From Rhizobium sp. L1K21 (GTDB taxonomy: Bacteria; Pseudomonadota; Alphaproteobacteria; Rhizobiales; Rhizobiaceae), in the NCBI RefSeq assembly GCF_024055895.1, contig NZ_JAMXLE010000004.1:186001-250000 (forward strand): a stretch of 64,000 bases of DNA. Reading direction: 5' to 3'. The translations under genes and the position numbers were made by a program. Positions 44,634 to 53,342 of the stretch are shown here, piece by piece. Each line of letters starts with the position of its first letter. Position 1 is the first letter of the stretch. The notes beneath the pieces were generated by a model. That model did no database searches and was not told where the DNA came from. It saw only the letters and a list, made by a program, of their open reading frames with translations.

Positions 44634-45844
44634 TATTTCTTACCGAAGGAGAAGAGGTCCCAAAGCTTGTTTCTGGGCTCCTGCTTCTGTTCTTCCTGCA
44701 AGGCAGTCGGATTGGCTTCGGGAACGGGCACTTCCGCCACCTGGGCAGTGGTCTTGGCCGTTTCCTCGGCTGCCTTTTGCGCCAGCTCGCGATTGGCCTT
44801 TGCCTCAGCCTCGGCTTGCTGCTGTTCCTGAAGCTCCTTGATTCTCACGAGCTTTCCGGCTTCGAGCGCGCTGCCGGTCGGGGCGAAGGCGAGGTTGTCC
44901 TTGTGCTGGGCGCGCCATTTGGCAACGAGCGCCTTGCGTTCGGCCTCGGTCGGTTCATCCCAGATGTAGCCGTCATATTTGCGTTCGGCGGCAGCAAACT
45001 TCTTTTCATATTCCTGCTGGTAGGCCGTGTAGGCACTTGCGAGCGCAGGCGGTGTCTGAAGCTGTGCGGGGCAAGCGCCGCGCGGGTTCAGGCCATTGGC
45101 GCCCATCTGGTTGAAAACATACTTGTTTTCGCAAACCGCGACTTCCGGCGGGCGATGGGTGAGCTCGAAATAGTCGTAACCGATTTTCAGCATCTTCCAG
45201 AATTCGTAATGTTCCGACTTGGCATGGCGCGCCATGTTTTCCGGCGTCATGCGGAAGGGCAGCGCCTGGATCTGGAAGGAGCGCTGACCGCCGTCGAAGG
45301 CTTCCTTGGCCAGCGCATAGATTTCCTGCATCTGCAGGTCGGTCATCGAATAACAGCCGCGCGAGGAGCATGCGCCATGGATCATCAGCTCACTGCCGGT
45401 GCGGCTGAGCGAACGGTCGAAGGCGTTGGGATAGCCCATATTGATCGACAGGTAATAATTGGAATAGGGGTTCATCAGGCCGGGCGTGATGTCGTAGAAG
45501 CCTTCGGGCGCCTGGCGGTCGCCTTCCTTCTTCTTCGGACCGAGCATGCCGGACCAGGCGCAGATCTTGTAGTCCGTGACCATTTCATAACGGCCATTGG
45601 GCTTGGACTTCCAGACTTCGAGAACGCCTTCTTCCTTGAAGATGCGGATCATGATCGGCGCATCGCGCTTCATGCCCAGCGCCGCAATCTTGTTGCGCGT
45701 CTTGGAGGAAATGCGGATTTCCTTGTTCTTGAGGCTGGTGACGTCGAGTGTGTCCTGTACACAGGACGTCATGACCGTTGCCATGAGCAGAAGCGCCAAG
45801 GCTGTAATGAACTGCTTAATCACGTGGCTGCCCGTAAGACCCAT
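44633..45844 (-). CDS. L,D-transpeptidase (YkuD), predicted lipoprotein
   Basis: A 403-residue protein with an N-terminal signal ending in a lipobox-like MATVMTSC, so it is probably anchored in a membrane by lipid. The YkuD domain (about 65-210) has the catalytic HGACSSRGCYSM motif (His, Ser and Cys). A long Ala/Glu/Gln-rich tail (about 325-390) is likely coiled coil. Members cross-link peptidoglycan in the 3-3 mode or link outer-membrane proteins to it, a known feature in Brucella-related bacteria. A GTG seven codons in is an alternative start. Confidence 0.88.
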   Translation of the reverse strand: MGLTGSHVIKQFITALALLLMATVMTSCVQDTLDVTSLKNKEIRISSKTRNKIAALGMKRDAPIMIRIFKEEGVLEVWKSKPNGRYEMVTDYKICAWSGMLGPKKKEGDRQAPEGFYDITPGLMNPYSNYYLSINMGYPNAFDRSLSRTGSELMIHGACSSRGCYSMTDLQMQEIYALAKEAFDGGQRSFQIQALPFRMTPENMARHAKSEHYEFWKMLKIGYDYFELTHRPPEVAVCENKYVFNQMGANGLNPRGACPAQLQTPPALASAYTAYQQEYEKKFAAAERKYDGYIWDEPTEAERKALVAKWRAQHKDNLAFAPTGSALEAGKLVRIKELQEQQQAEAEAKANRELAQKAAEETAKTTAQVAEVPVPEANPTALQEEQKQEPRNKLWDLFSFGKK

Positions 45845-46030
45845 TCAAGCCGGTTTGTTGGTGCGAATATTCGGCGTCCAACATGAAGGCTTTATAGTTT
45901 ATATTTCCTTACCTCGGAATGACTTTGCATCTGCTTTTCACGAAATCGTGTACGCGCAATGTCCCCATCATCTCCAAACATGGCAAATGTGTTGAAGTTA
46001 CGGCAATTCAGGGGCTTTGCGGCCGGGATT

Positions 46031-46978
46031 TCAGAGATTTCGGCCGATCGCGAGGAATTTCTTGCGGCGGTGGCTGCGCAGGTCCTCGACCTTGGCCAGT
46101 TCTTCGAGTGCTTCTGCAATCGTATCGCCGGCGGCCTTGATGACGGCCTGCGGATCGCGATGGGCGCCGCCCACGGGCTCGGGGATGATCCCGTCAATCA
46201 CGCCAAGTTCCTTCAGGTCTTCGGCAGTGATCTTCATATTGGTGGCCGCTTCACGGGCGCGGGCTGAATCGCGCCACAGGATCGAGGCGGCCCCTTCCGG
46301 CGAAATCACGCTGTAGACGGAGTTTTCCAGCATGAAGACCTTGTCGCCGGTGGCAATCGCAATGGCACCGCCGGAACCGCCTTCGCCGATGATGATGGAA
46401 ACGAGCGGAACTTTCAGGTTGAGACAGGTTTCGGTGGAGCGGGCGATCGCTTCCGCCTGGCCGCGCTCTTCAGCGTCCATACCAGGATAAGCGCCTGCCG
46501 TGTCCACAAGGGTGATTACCGGCAGGCCAAAACGCTCGGCCAGTTCCATCACGCGGATGGCCTTGCGATAGCCTTCGGGGCGGGCGCTGCCGAAATTGTG
46601 TTTGATGCGGGTTTTGGTGTCGTTGCCCTTTTCCTGGCCGATGACGGCAACAGGCTGGCCGCGGAAACGCGCAAGGCCGGCCTGAATGGCGGCGTCTTCG
46701 GCAAAACCCCGGTCACCGGCAAGTGGCGTGAAGTCTTCAAAAAGCGCATTCGCATAATCCACGAAGTGCGGGCGCGAGGGATGACGGGCGACCTGGGTCT
46801 TCTGCCATGCGGAAAGCTTGGAATAGATATCTTCCATGGCTTCCTGAACACGGGCTTCCAGCCGCGCAATCTCGTCTTCGGTATTGACGCTCTCATCCTC
46901 TTCGGCGAGCTTTTTCAGCTCTATGATTTTGCCTTCGAGGTCGGAGATCGGTTTTTCGAAATCGAGGTAATTGTGCAT
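46031..46978 (-). CDS. accA: Acetyl-CoA carboxylase carboxyltransferase subunit alpha
   Basis: AccA transfers carboxyl from biotin to acetyl-CoA, giving malonyl-CoA for fatty acid synthesis. The 315-residue protein starts [18 protein letters not shown], with the conserved [11 protein letters not shown] and the oxyanion-forming [15 protein letters not shown]. The length is standard. accB, accC and accD are not in the window. xerD, a 51-aa protein and aroK lie to the right; xerD is on the same strand, 44 bases upstream. Confidence 0.97.
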   Translation of the reverse strand: MHNYLDFEKPISDLEGKIIELKKLAEEDESVNTEDEIARLEARVQEAMEDIYSKLSAWQKTQVARHPSRPHFVDYANALFEDFTPLAGDRGFAEDAAIQAGLARFRGQPVAVIGQEKGNDTKTRIKHNFGSARPEGYRKAIRVMELAERFGLPVITLVDTAGAYPGMDAEERGQAEAIARSTETCLNLKVPLVSIIIGEGGSGGAIAIATGDKVFMLENSVYSVISPEGAASILWRDSARAREAATNMKITAEDLKELGVIDGIIPEPVGGAHRDPQAVIKAAGDTIAEALEELAKVEDLRSHRRKKFLAIGRNL

Positions 46979-47022
46979 GTCGCCTCTTCCGCTTTTTACG
47001 CGCGTACTTTGAAAACGTGCCC

Positions 47023-47970
47023 CTAATCCCGCTTTTTTGCCTGTTTGGCAAGGGGGTGATGTTCCTGAACCAGCCTATGAAGCCTGTCTTCAAGCACATG
47101 CGTATAGATTTGTGTTGTCGAAATGTCGGAATGTCCAAGCAATTCCTGCACGGCGCGCAAGTCGGCTCCGTTTTCCAGCAAATGGCTGGCAAAGGCGTGG
47201 CGCAGCACGTGTGGGGAGATGGCGCTGGCGCGAATTCCGGCGCGCGCGGCCAGCGATTTCAGGTCGCGGGCAAAGACCTGTCGCGGCAGGTGGCCTTCCT
47301 TTGATCGCGAGGGAAAAAGAAACGGGCTTTCGCGCTCTTTTTCTGAGGCTTTGGCCTGCATTTCGGCACCATAGGCTTTCAGCGCGGCCATTGCCGGACG
47401 CGATAAGGGGACGAGCCGTTCCTTGGAGCCCTTTCCCTTGATGACCAGAAACCGCCCCTCGGCATCCAGAACCTTGGCGGGCAGGGTCACGAGTTCGCTG
47501 ACGCGCATGCCAGTGGCATAGGCAAGTTCCAGAAGCGCGTGCATGCGCAGACGCTCCAGTTGGCCCGGACCTGTCTTTGCGGCTTCCTGCTCGGCCTGTG
47601 CAATCAGCCTGTCGACGTCTTCCGTCGATAGTGTTTTTGGAAGGGGTCTCGCCTTTTTGGGGGCATCCAGAATGCTGGAGGGATCGTCTGTTCGAATATT
47701 TTCGGCGTATAGGAACTTGTAGAACTGGCGAAGAGCCGAAAGCCGCCGCGCCTGTGATGACGATGCAAAACCCTGACCGGCGAGATTGCTCATATAGGCG
47801 GAAAGGTCTGCCGATGCGGCGTCGGTGAGGCGGGTGCCGCGGTCCATGAGGAAAGTCCGTGCATCGTCGAGATCGCGCTCATAGGATAAAAGCGTGTTGC
47901 GGGCCGCACCGCGTTCGGCGCTCAGCATCTCCAGAAAGGCTTCGATATGGGCAGCGGAAAGATCGGCCAA
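47023..47970 (-). CDS. xerD: Tyrosine recombinase XerD
   Basis: XerD with XerC resolves chromosome dimers at dif. The 315-residue protein has the N-terminal SAM-like core ([20 protein letters not shown]) and the catalytic domain with Arg in [12 protein letters not shown], Lys in [11 protein letters not shown], His-x-x-Arg in [11 protein letters not shown], His in LGHSDISTT and the nucleophile Tyr in QIYTHV. The start appears to be TTG at 47970, 12 bases past the preceding 51-aa gene. It is chromosomal, not a phage integrase. Confidence 0.94.
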   Translation of the reverse strand: MADLSAAHIEAFLEMLSAERGAARNTLLSYERDLDDARTFLMDRGTRLTDAASADLSAYMSNLAGQGFASSSQARRLSALRQFYKFLYAENIRTDDPSSILDAPKKARPLPKTLSTEDVDRLIAQAEQEAAKTGPGQLERLRMHALLELAYATGMRVSELVTLPAKVLDAEGRFLVIKGKGSKERLVPLSRPAMAALKAYGAEMQAKASEKERESPFLFPSRSKEGHLPRQVFARDLKSLAARAGIRASAISPHVLRHAFASHLLENGADLRAVQELLGHSDISTTQIYTHVLEDRLHRLVQEHHPLAKQAKKRD

Positions 47971-47982
47971 GGCCTCTGGTCC

Positions 47983-48138
47983 CTATTGGTTGGGTCGCTC
48001 ATTCACCCGTTCAGACGGAATGCGAATGGTTTTCTCGCGCGGTGTCGGCTGCACGCCGTAGACGAGCGCCAGCATAATGGCATATATCGTGCCCGCGATA
48101 ACAGCGCACCAGAACAAAAACCTGAAAAGGGTAGGCAT
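47983..48138 (-). CDS. Small single-pass membrane protein (51 aa)
   Basis: A 51-residue frame starting ATG at 48138 encodes one clear membrane helix (FLFWCAVIAGTIYAIMLALV, residues 8-27), then a positively charged, proline-rich tail ending ERVNERPNQ. It has a GGAGAC ribosome site. It sits between the divergent aroK and xerD and would be first in the xerD-accA direction. Function unknown. Composition and placement make it a likely real gene that annotation may have missed. Confidence 0.6.
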   Translation of the reverse strand: MPTLFRFLFWCAVIAGTIYAIMLALVYGVQPTPREKTIRIPSERVNERPNQ

Positions 48139-48209
48139 TCACGTCTCCAGAGGGTAGACCAGAGCCTATATGAAGTGCACGAAGCATTAAGGCAAGGTTA
48201 CGAGTTGAG

Positions 48210-48809
48210 ATGGCGCCCGTGAGCCAAACGGAAATTGCAAGAAAAACCCGCGAATTGCTGGGCGAGCGTAATCTTGTTTTCGTCGGATTGATGGGCGCAG
48301 GCAAGACGGCGATCGGCAAGATGGTTGCCGCGGAGCTGGGGCTGCCGTTTGTCGATTCGGACAAGGAAATCGAAACCGTTTCGCGCATGTCGATCAATGA
48401 TCTGTTTGCCAATTACGGCGAGCCGGAATTCCGGTCGCTGGAAGCCCGCGTGATCTGCCGGCTGATCGACAATGGTCCGAGGGTGGTTTCAACCGGTGGC
48501 GGGGCCTTCATCAATGATGAGACCCGCAAGCTGGTGAAGGAGCACAACGCCATTTCCGTTTGGCTGGATGCGGATCTCGAATTGTTGTGGACTCGCGTTT
48601 CCAAGCGCAGTTCAAGGCCGCTCCTGAAAACGGAAAATCCGAAACAGACGCTGAAGACCTTGTTGGAAACGCGCTACCCGATCTATGCGCTTGCCGATGT
48701 GCATGTGAAATCGCGCGATGTGAAAAAGGAAGAGGTCGCCAACGATGTCATGGCGGCTGTTGTCGCCTATCTTGAGGGCGTGAAGGAAGAAACAGTCGAT
48801 GCCGAATGA
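48210..48809 (+). CDS. aroK: Shikimate kinase
   Basis: AroK phosphorylates shikimate in the chorismate pathway. The 199-residue protein has the P-loop LVFVGLMGAGKTAIGKM, FVDSDKEIET (Mg/shikimate Asp), STGGGAFIN and the lid arginine in KRSSRPLL. About 17 extra N-terminal residues before the P-loop domain are typical for Rhizobiales. Its last 11 bases overlap aroB, so the two are translationally coupled. Confidence 0.96.
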   Translation: MAPVSQTEIARKTRELLGERNLVFVGLMGAGKTAIGKMVAAELGLPFVDSDKEIETVSRMSINDLFANYGEPEFRSLEARVICRLIDNGPRVVSTGGGAFINDETRKLVKEHNAISVWLDADLELLWTRVSKRSSRPLLKTENPKQTLKTLLETRYPIYALADVHVKSRDVKKEEVANDVMAAVVAYLEGVKEETVDAE

Positions 48810-49920
48810 TGCTGCGCGCAAGGTGCGTGTTTCGCTGGGTGAACGTTCCTATGACATTCTCATCGGGCCGGGGCTGATTGCTGCTGCCGGAAGCGAGATT
48901 TCCGCGCGGCTGAAAGGCCGGCGAATTGCGGTGATTACCGATCAGCATGTCGGGCCGGTTTATCTGCCGGGTTTGACAGAGAGCCTTCAGGCGGAAGGTT
49001 TCGAGGTCTCTTCGCTCACCCTGCCGCCGGGCGAGAAGACGAAAGCCCATGAATTTCTGATGCAGGCGTGCGATGCCATTTTGTCGGCGCGCATTGAACG
49101 CGGCGATTCGGTTGTAGCGCTTGGCGGCGGTGTGATCGGCGATCTGGCGGGGTTTGCAGCCGGCATCGTGCGGCGCGGATCACGCTTCATCCAGATACCG
49201 ACATCACTGCTGGCACAGGTGGATTCCTCCGTCGGCGGCAAGACGGGGATCAATACCAGCCACGGCAAGAACCTCTTGGGCGTCTTCCATCAGCCGGAGC
49301 TGGTGCTGGCGGATACGGATGTTCTAAACACGCTGTCTGAACGTGAGTTCCGCGCGGGTTATGCCGAGGTTGCCAAATATGGCCTCATCAACAAGCCTGA
49401 TTTTTTCGCCTGGCTTGAGACGAACTGGCGTGATGTGTTTGCCGGTGGAGCGGCCCGCATCGAGGCGATTGCGGTCAGCTGCCAGGCGAAGGCCGATGTG
49501 GTGGCGGCGGACGAGCGCGAAAGCGGCGAGCGCGCCCTTCTCAATCTCGGCCATACGTTCGGGCATGCGCTGGAGGCTGCGGTGCAATATGATGGGGCGC
49601 GGCTGGTGCATGGCGAGGGTGTGGCCATCGGCATGGTGCTGGCGCATCAGTTTTCCGCGCGCATGAACCTTGCAAGCCCTGATGTTGCTGCCCGCGTGGA
49701 GAAGCACCTGAAAGAGGTGGGTCTGCCGACAACCATCCAGCAGATTCCAGGCGACATGCCATCGGCAGACAGGCTGATGGACGCGATTGCCCAGGACAAG
49801 AAGGTTTCCGGCGGTGCATTGACCTTTATTTTGACGCGGGGGCTTGGTCAGTCTTTCATCGCCAAGGATGTGCCACCATCTGAGGTGAAGCGTTTTCTTG
49901 AGGAAAAACTGGAGACATGA
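48799..49920 (+). CDS. aroB: 3-dehydroquinate synthase
   Basis: AroB converts DAHP to 3-dehydroquinate using NAD and a metal. The 373-residue protein has the conserved VVALGGGVIGDLAGFAAG, IPTSLLAQVDSSVGGKTGIN and the metal His in LGHTFGHALEA. It overlaps aroK by 11 bases upstream and the CBS-domain protein gene by 4 bases (ATGA) downstream, forming a compact three-gene operon. Confidence 0.97.
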   Translation: MPNDAARKVRVSLGERSYDILIGPGLIAAAGSEISARLKGRRIAVITDQHVGPVYLPGLTESLQAEGFEVSSLTLPPGEKTKAHEFLMQACDAILSARIERGDSVVALGGGVIGDLAGFAAGIVRRGSRFIQIPTSLLAQVDSSVGGKTGINTSHGKNLLGVFHQPELVLADTDVLNTLSEREFRAGYAEVAKYGLINKPDFFAWLETNWRDVFAGGAARIEAIAVSCQAKADVVAADERESGERALLNLGHTFGHALEAAVQYDGARLVHGEGVAIGMVLAHQFSARMNLASPDVAARVEKHLKEVGLPTTIQQIPGDMPSADRLMDAIAQDKKVSGGALTFILTRGLGQSFIAKDVPPSEVKRFLEEKLET

Positions 49921-51218
49921 TGGGCGAGAGCATCATCGCATTTCTGGCAGATTATTGGGTATCCATTGTTTCAATCCTCGGATTGATCTGCCTGTCAGGC
50001 TTCTTTTCAGGTTCTGAGACGGCGTTGACCGCGGTGTCGCGGGCGCGCATGCACTCGTTGCAAAATAACGGAGAAGAGCGGGCCGGCATTGTGAACGCTC
50101 TGATTGAGCGGCGTGACCGGCTGATCGGCGCATTGCTGATCGGCAACAATATCGTCAATATTCTGTCTTCGGCGCTCGCCACCAGCCTGTTTCTCGGCCT
50201 GTTTGGTGATTCCGGTGTGGCCATTGCAACACTTGCGATGACGGCGCTTCTGGTGGTCTTCGCCGAGGTGTTGCCGAAGAGCTGGGCGATTGCTTCGCCG
50301 GACCGGTTTGCGCTTGCCGTTTCGCGGCCGATCCATGCTTTCGTGCTGGTTGTGGGGCCGCTTTCGAGCGTGGTGAACTGGCTGGTGCGCAAAATTCTGG
50401 GCATTTTCGGGTTCACGCTTGCAAGCGACACATCCATGCTATCGGCGCATGAAGAAATTCGCGGTGCGGTGGACCTCTTGCACCGCGAGGGTTCGGTGGT
50501 GAAGGCCGACCGCGACCGGCTGGGCGGTATCCTTGATCTGGGAGAACTCGAAGTTTCCGACGTCATGATCCACCGGGTGGCCATGAAGGCGCTGAATGCC
50601 GATGACCCGCCGGAAGTGAATGTGCGTGCAGCCCTTGATAGCCCCTATACGCGCATGCCGGTGTGGCGGGGTTCATCGGACAATTTCATCGGTGTTCTGC
50701 ACGCCAAGGACCTGTTGCGCGCAATGGCGGATGTGGATGCCGATCCGACCAAGATCGATATTGTCAAACTGTCGCAGAAGCCGTGGTTTGTGCCTGATAC
50801 GACCAACCTGAAAGATCAGCTCAACGCATTTCTGCGCCGCAAGATGCATTTTGCCATCGTGGTGGACGAATATGGCGAGGTGCAGGGGCTGGTAACGCTG
50901 GAAGATATTCTGGAAGAGATCGTCGGCGATATTTCCGACGAACACGATCTGGATATTCAGGGCGTTCGTCAGGAAGCAGATGGTTCGATCGTGGTGGATG
51001 GCGGCGTACCTGTGCGCGACCTCAACCGTGCGCTCGACTGGAAGCTGCCGGACGAAGAGGCGACGACGATTGCCGGGCTGGTGATCCACGAATCGAAATC
51101 GATACCCAAGGAGCGCCAGGCGTTTACCTTCTACGGCAAGCGTTTCATCGTGATGAAACGGGAGAAGAACCGGATTACGCGATTGCGCATCCGGCCTGCG
51201 GTGGATGGTGATCTTTAG
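49917..51218 (+). CDS. HlyC/CorC family membrane transporter (CNNM plus CBS)
   Basis: A 433-residue protein with a DUF21/CNNM membrane region (three to four helices, about residues 10-155; LICLSGFFSGSETALTAVSR contains the conserved SETAL), two CBS domains (about 200-330; FAIVVDEYGEVQGLVTLEDI) and a C-terminal CorC_HlyC domain. The family is linked to magnesium or cobalt efflux. The location after aroK-aroB is conserved in Rhizobiales, though the link to chorismate synthesis is unclear. Confidence 0.9.
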   Translation: MMGESIIAFLADYWVSIVSILGLICLSGFFSGSETALTAVSRARMHSLQNNGEERAGIVNALIERRDRLIGALLIGNNIVNILSSALATSLFLGLFGDSGVAIATLAMTALLVVFAEVLPKSWAIASPDRFALAVSRPIHAFVLVVGPLSSVVNWLVRKILGIFGFTLASDTSMLSAHEEIRGAVDLLHREGSVVKADRDRLGGILDLGELEVSDVMIHRVAMKALNADDPPEVNVRAALDSPYTRMPVWRGSSDNFIGVLHAKDLLRAMADVDADPTKIDIVKLSQKPWFVPDTTNLKDQLNAFLRRKMHFAIVVDEYGEVQGLVTLEDILEEIVGDISDEHDLDIQGVRQEADGSIVVDGGVPVRDLNRALDWKLPDEEATTIAGLVIHESKSIPKERQAFTFYGKRFIVMKREKNRITRLRIRPAVDGDL

Positions 51219-51228
51219 AGTGTGGCGC

Positions 51229-51250
51229 GTTCAATCGCCCTCGATTGAAC
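51229..51250 (+). repeat. Perfect 9-bp hairpin
   Basis: GTTCAATCG-CCCT-CGATTGAAC is a perfect inverted repeat with a 4-base loop. It starts 11 bases after the stop of the CNNM/CBS gene and precedes the terminator at 51271. Its own 3' side lacks a T run. Confidence 0.8.
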
Positions 51251-51270
51251 GATAACGTAACTGCAGATGT

Positions 51271-51296
51271 AAGGCCCGCCGATGAGCGGGCCTTTT
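51271..51296 (+). terminator. Rho-independent terminator after the aroK-aroB-corC operon
   Basis: AAGGCCCGC (51271-51279) pairs with GCGGGCCTT (51286-51294) around CGATGA and runs into TTTT. Confidence 0.88.
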
Positions 51297-51304
51297 GCCG
51301 TTGA

Positions 51305-51478
51305 TCAGGCAACGATTCCGACGCCGAGGAATGCCAGCACCAGGAAGATCAGGAAGATCGCGATGGCGATAAAGAAGAGGATTCGCGCAATGCCACCGGC
51401 TGCGGCAGAGATACCTGTGAAGCCGAAGAGACCGGCGACCAGCGAGATGACGAGAAAGATCAGTGCCCATTTCAGCAT
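51305..51478 (-). CDS. DUF1328 (UPF0391/YtjA-type) small membrane protein
   Basis: A 57-residue very hydrophobic protein beginning [20 protein letters not shown], with a second helix [20 protein letters not shown]. This is the DUF1328 pattern, where two membrane helices enclose a small GISAAAGGI turn. It is a widespread stress-associated protein of unknown function. It lies after the aroB-corC terminator and before the DUF2852 gene on the same strand. Confidence 0.9.
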   Translation of the reverse strand: MLKWALIFLVISLVAGLFGFTGISAAAGGIARILFFIAIAIFLIFLVLAFLGVGIVA

Positions 51479-51611
51479 GATGTTTATTCCTTCCGGCTTG
51501 CAAGGCGACCCGGCAAGCGACCGGGCGCTTATTCAACATAATCGTGGTCATAACGTCGTGGCTGGGATTTGGTTCCCTTTGTCGTCACAGGAAGGCTACA
51601 GTTGAGACATG

Positions 51612-51641
51612 AAAAACCCCGCATTCAGCCTGAATGCGGGG
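51612..51641 (-). terminator. Terminator for DUF2852 gene
   Basis: On the minus strand CCCCGCATTCA (51641-51631) pairs with TGAATGCGGGG (51627-51617) around a three-base loop and is followed by five T. Confidence 0.85.
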
Positions 51642-51677
51642 TATACCTTTGACCTGAACGCCGGTCTCTGAACAACA

Positions 51678-52160
51678 TTAAACGCTGGGGACAGAACCAC
51701 CATTGTGGTTGCCATCGTTATTGTCCTGCGTGGTGTTCGGATCGACCACGTTGCGGCGGCTGGCCATGAACTGGTCGAACTCGGCCTTGTCGCGGGCCTT
51801 GCGCAGGTTGTCGAGGAACTCGTTGAACTGTTCCTGCTCTTCCTCAAGACGGCGCAAGGTTTCAGCCTTGTAGTCGTCAAACGCGCTGTTGCCGCTGGGG
51901 GCGGTGGCTGCGTGATAGCGGCTGCGCTCGCTGCGCCACATGTTGCGCATCTCGCGTTTGCGTGCCCGCCACTCTTCCTTGTAGGCGCGCCACTCGTTCT
52001 TCATTTCACTCGCATGACCGTATCTGCAGCTCATTCTTCCGCTCCATATTGTGTAGGCCAGGATGGCAAGTCCGAGAGGCCAGAAAATGATGAAACCGAC
52101 GATCATGGTTGCAATCCATGCAGCCCTGCCGCCCTCATCAAGTCTCGAGGCGATGTGCAT
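51678..52160 (-). CDS. DUF2852 membrane protein
   Basis: A 160-residue protein with a short N-terminal arm, a single strong membrane segment (IATMIVGFIIFWPLGLAILA near residues 16-36), and a long charged helical region (RAYKEEWRARKREMRNMW onward) likely to form a coiled coil; the end is Asn/Gly-rich. The ATG at 52160 follows GGAGAC and is preferred to one 11 codons upstream. A near-palindromic site upstream is shared with the TetR gene next to it. Function unknown. Confidence 0.85.
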   Translation of the reverse strand: MHIASRLDEGGRAAWIATMIVGFIIFWPLGLAILAYTIWSGRMSCRYGHASEMKNEWRAYKEEWRARKREMRNMWRSERSRYHAATAPSGNSAFDDYKAETLRRLEEEQEQFNEFLDNLRKARDKAEFDQFMASRRNVVDPNTTQDNNDGNHNGGSVPSV

Positions 52161-52180
52161 CTCTGTCTCCGTTGGTGTTA

Positions 52181-52199
52181 ATGTTAATAACATTTACAT
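52181..52199. promoter_or_regulatory. Operator candidate, DUF2852 promoter
   Basis: ATGTTA-N6-TTTACAT (52181-52199) sits just upstream of the DUF2852 gene. An overlapping perfect palindrome AATGTTA-A-TAACATT covers 52180-52194. The same ATGTTA-N6-TTTACAT pattern recurs at 52905 next to the TetR start, which points to one regulator acting on both. Confidence 0.55.
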
Positions 52200-52267
52200 A
52201 AATGGATAGCGCGAAGCGAGAGTCAAGGGTTACCAAGTCGATTTTTGCGTGATTTCGCAGCAGGCGG

Positions 52268-52906
52268 TCAGGTTTGGCCGGAATATCCGAGACCGTCGAG
52301 ATAGATGATGACACCGGATTCGAGCAATTCTTCCGGTTTGACGGGCAAATTTCGCCGCGCGGTATCACCGCGCAGGAACAGCGATGCGATGCCGTGGGTC
52401 ATGGACCAGATGTGGAGTGCAATCATCAAGGCAGGCGCGCGCCGATCCGGCGGCAAAATGGCGTGGACCTCTGTCGCGGCAGTCCGCAGCACGTTGAAAG
52501 CGCGATCGCTTTCACGTGAAAGCGCCGGGCTTGAACCATGGGCAATGCCGGCCTCGAACATGGCCGCATAATGGGATGGTGCCTTGCGGGCGAAATCGAG
52601 ATAGGCCTCTCCGATATCCAGAAGTTTCTGCATGGGGCCGTTGTTGCTCTTGGCGCTTGCGTGTTCGAGCTGGCCGGCGAAGGCTTCAAAGCCCTGTTCT
52701 GCAACAGCGGCCATGAGGCTGTTGCGATCCTTGAAATGGCGATAAGGCGCGGCAGGGCTGACACCTGCCATGCGGGCAGCTTCCGAAAGCGTCACACCAT
52801 CGGAGCCGTGCTCATCAATCAGCTTCAGCGCGGCCTCGATCAAGGCTTCGCGCAGATTGCCATGGTGATAGCCACGCTTTTCGCGCGATTTCCGTTCTTC
52901 GCTCAT
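52268..52906 (-). CDS. TetR/AcrR-family transcriptional regulator
   Basis: A 212-residue TetR regulator. The helix-turn-helix (residues 15-62) has GVTLSEAARMAGVSPAAPYR. The C-terminal domain includes ALMIALHIWSMTHGIASLFL, the TetR_C subgroup often annotated with WHG-domain ligand pockets. Candidate operators lie at its own start (52905) and at the DUF2852 promoter (52181). Its start is 30 bases past the bolA-like stop, so it may have its own promoter there or be read from bolA. Confidence 0.88.
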   Translation of the reverse strand: MSEERKSREKRGYHHGNLREALIEAALKLIDEHGSDGVTLSEAARMAGVSPAAPYRHFKDRNSLMAAVAEQGFEAFAGQLEHASAKSNNGPMQKLLDIGEAYLDFARKAPSHYAAMFEAGIAHGSSPALSRESDRAFNVLRTAATEVHAILPPDRRAPALMIALHIWSMTHGIASLFLRGDTARRNLPVKPEELLESGVIIYLDGLGYSGQT

Positions 52907-52923
52907 GTTAGGTATATTTACAT
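52905..52923. promoter_or_regulatory. Operator candidate at TetR start
   Basis: ATGTTA-N6-TTTACAT covers 52905-52923 and overlaps the TetR start codon region. It has the same half-sites and spacing as the site at 52181; only the N6 differs. Confidence 0.5.
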
Positions 52924-52936
52924 TGCTGGCTGGGGA

Positions 52937-53218
52937 TTACCAGCGTGTTGGTTCGCCGGGGGCGGCTGCTTCGACAGCCAGCGCATGCAGGCCATCCTTG
53001 AATTCTGCGTTCAGCGCATCATTTATGGCACGGTGGCGGGCAACGCGGCCCATACCTTCGAAAGCAGCGGAGACAATGCGCACGCGCATGTGGGTTTCCG
53101 GACCTTCTTCTTCGGGCGGGCGGTGGCCGGCGTGAAGATGGCTCTCGTTGATGACAAAAAGCCGCTCGGGATGAAAAGCAGCCTGAAGTGCCGATTCGAT
53201 GTTTTCCTGTCTCGTCAT
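52937..53218 (-). CDS. BolA family protein
   Basis: A 93-residue BolA-fold protein. The conserved class II KH-like core is seen in HAGHRPPEEEGPETHMRVRI and the signature RVARHRAINDALNAEF. BolA proteins pair with monothiol glutaredoxins in iron-sulfur handling and influence morphology and stress. It starts MTRQENIESALQAAFHPERL. It diverges from the J-domain gene, an arrangement I know from other Rhizobiales, beside cobST. Confidence 0.93.
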   Translation of the reverse strand: MTRQENIESALQAAFHPERLFVINESHLHAGHRPPEEEGPETHMRVRIVSAAFEGMGRVARHRAINDALNAEFKDGLHALAVEAAAPGEPTRW

Positions 53219-53342
53219 ATCCTGCTTTTAACCGCTATTCCGGGTTTTGGAAATGTTGCGAAAAATGGTCCCACAAAGCCAGTAACATTCGCCTTTGTCA
53301 ATTCTTGTTGTTCTCGGCCAAGAACCCCATAATTGGTGCCTA

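Noticed and set aside
47023-47970. Phage or integrative-element integrase
   Set aside because: The sequence and the accA neighbourhood fit chromosomal XerD; no attachment site, tRNA or phage gene is nearby.
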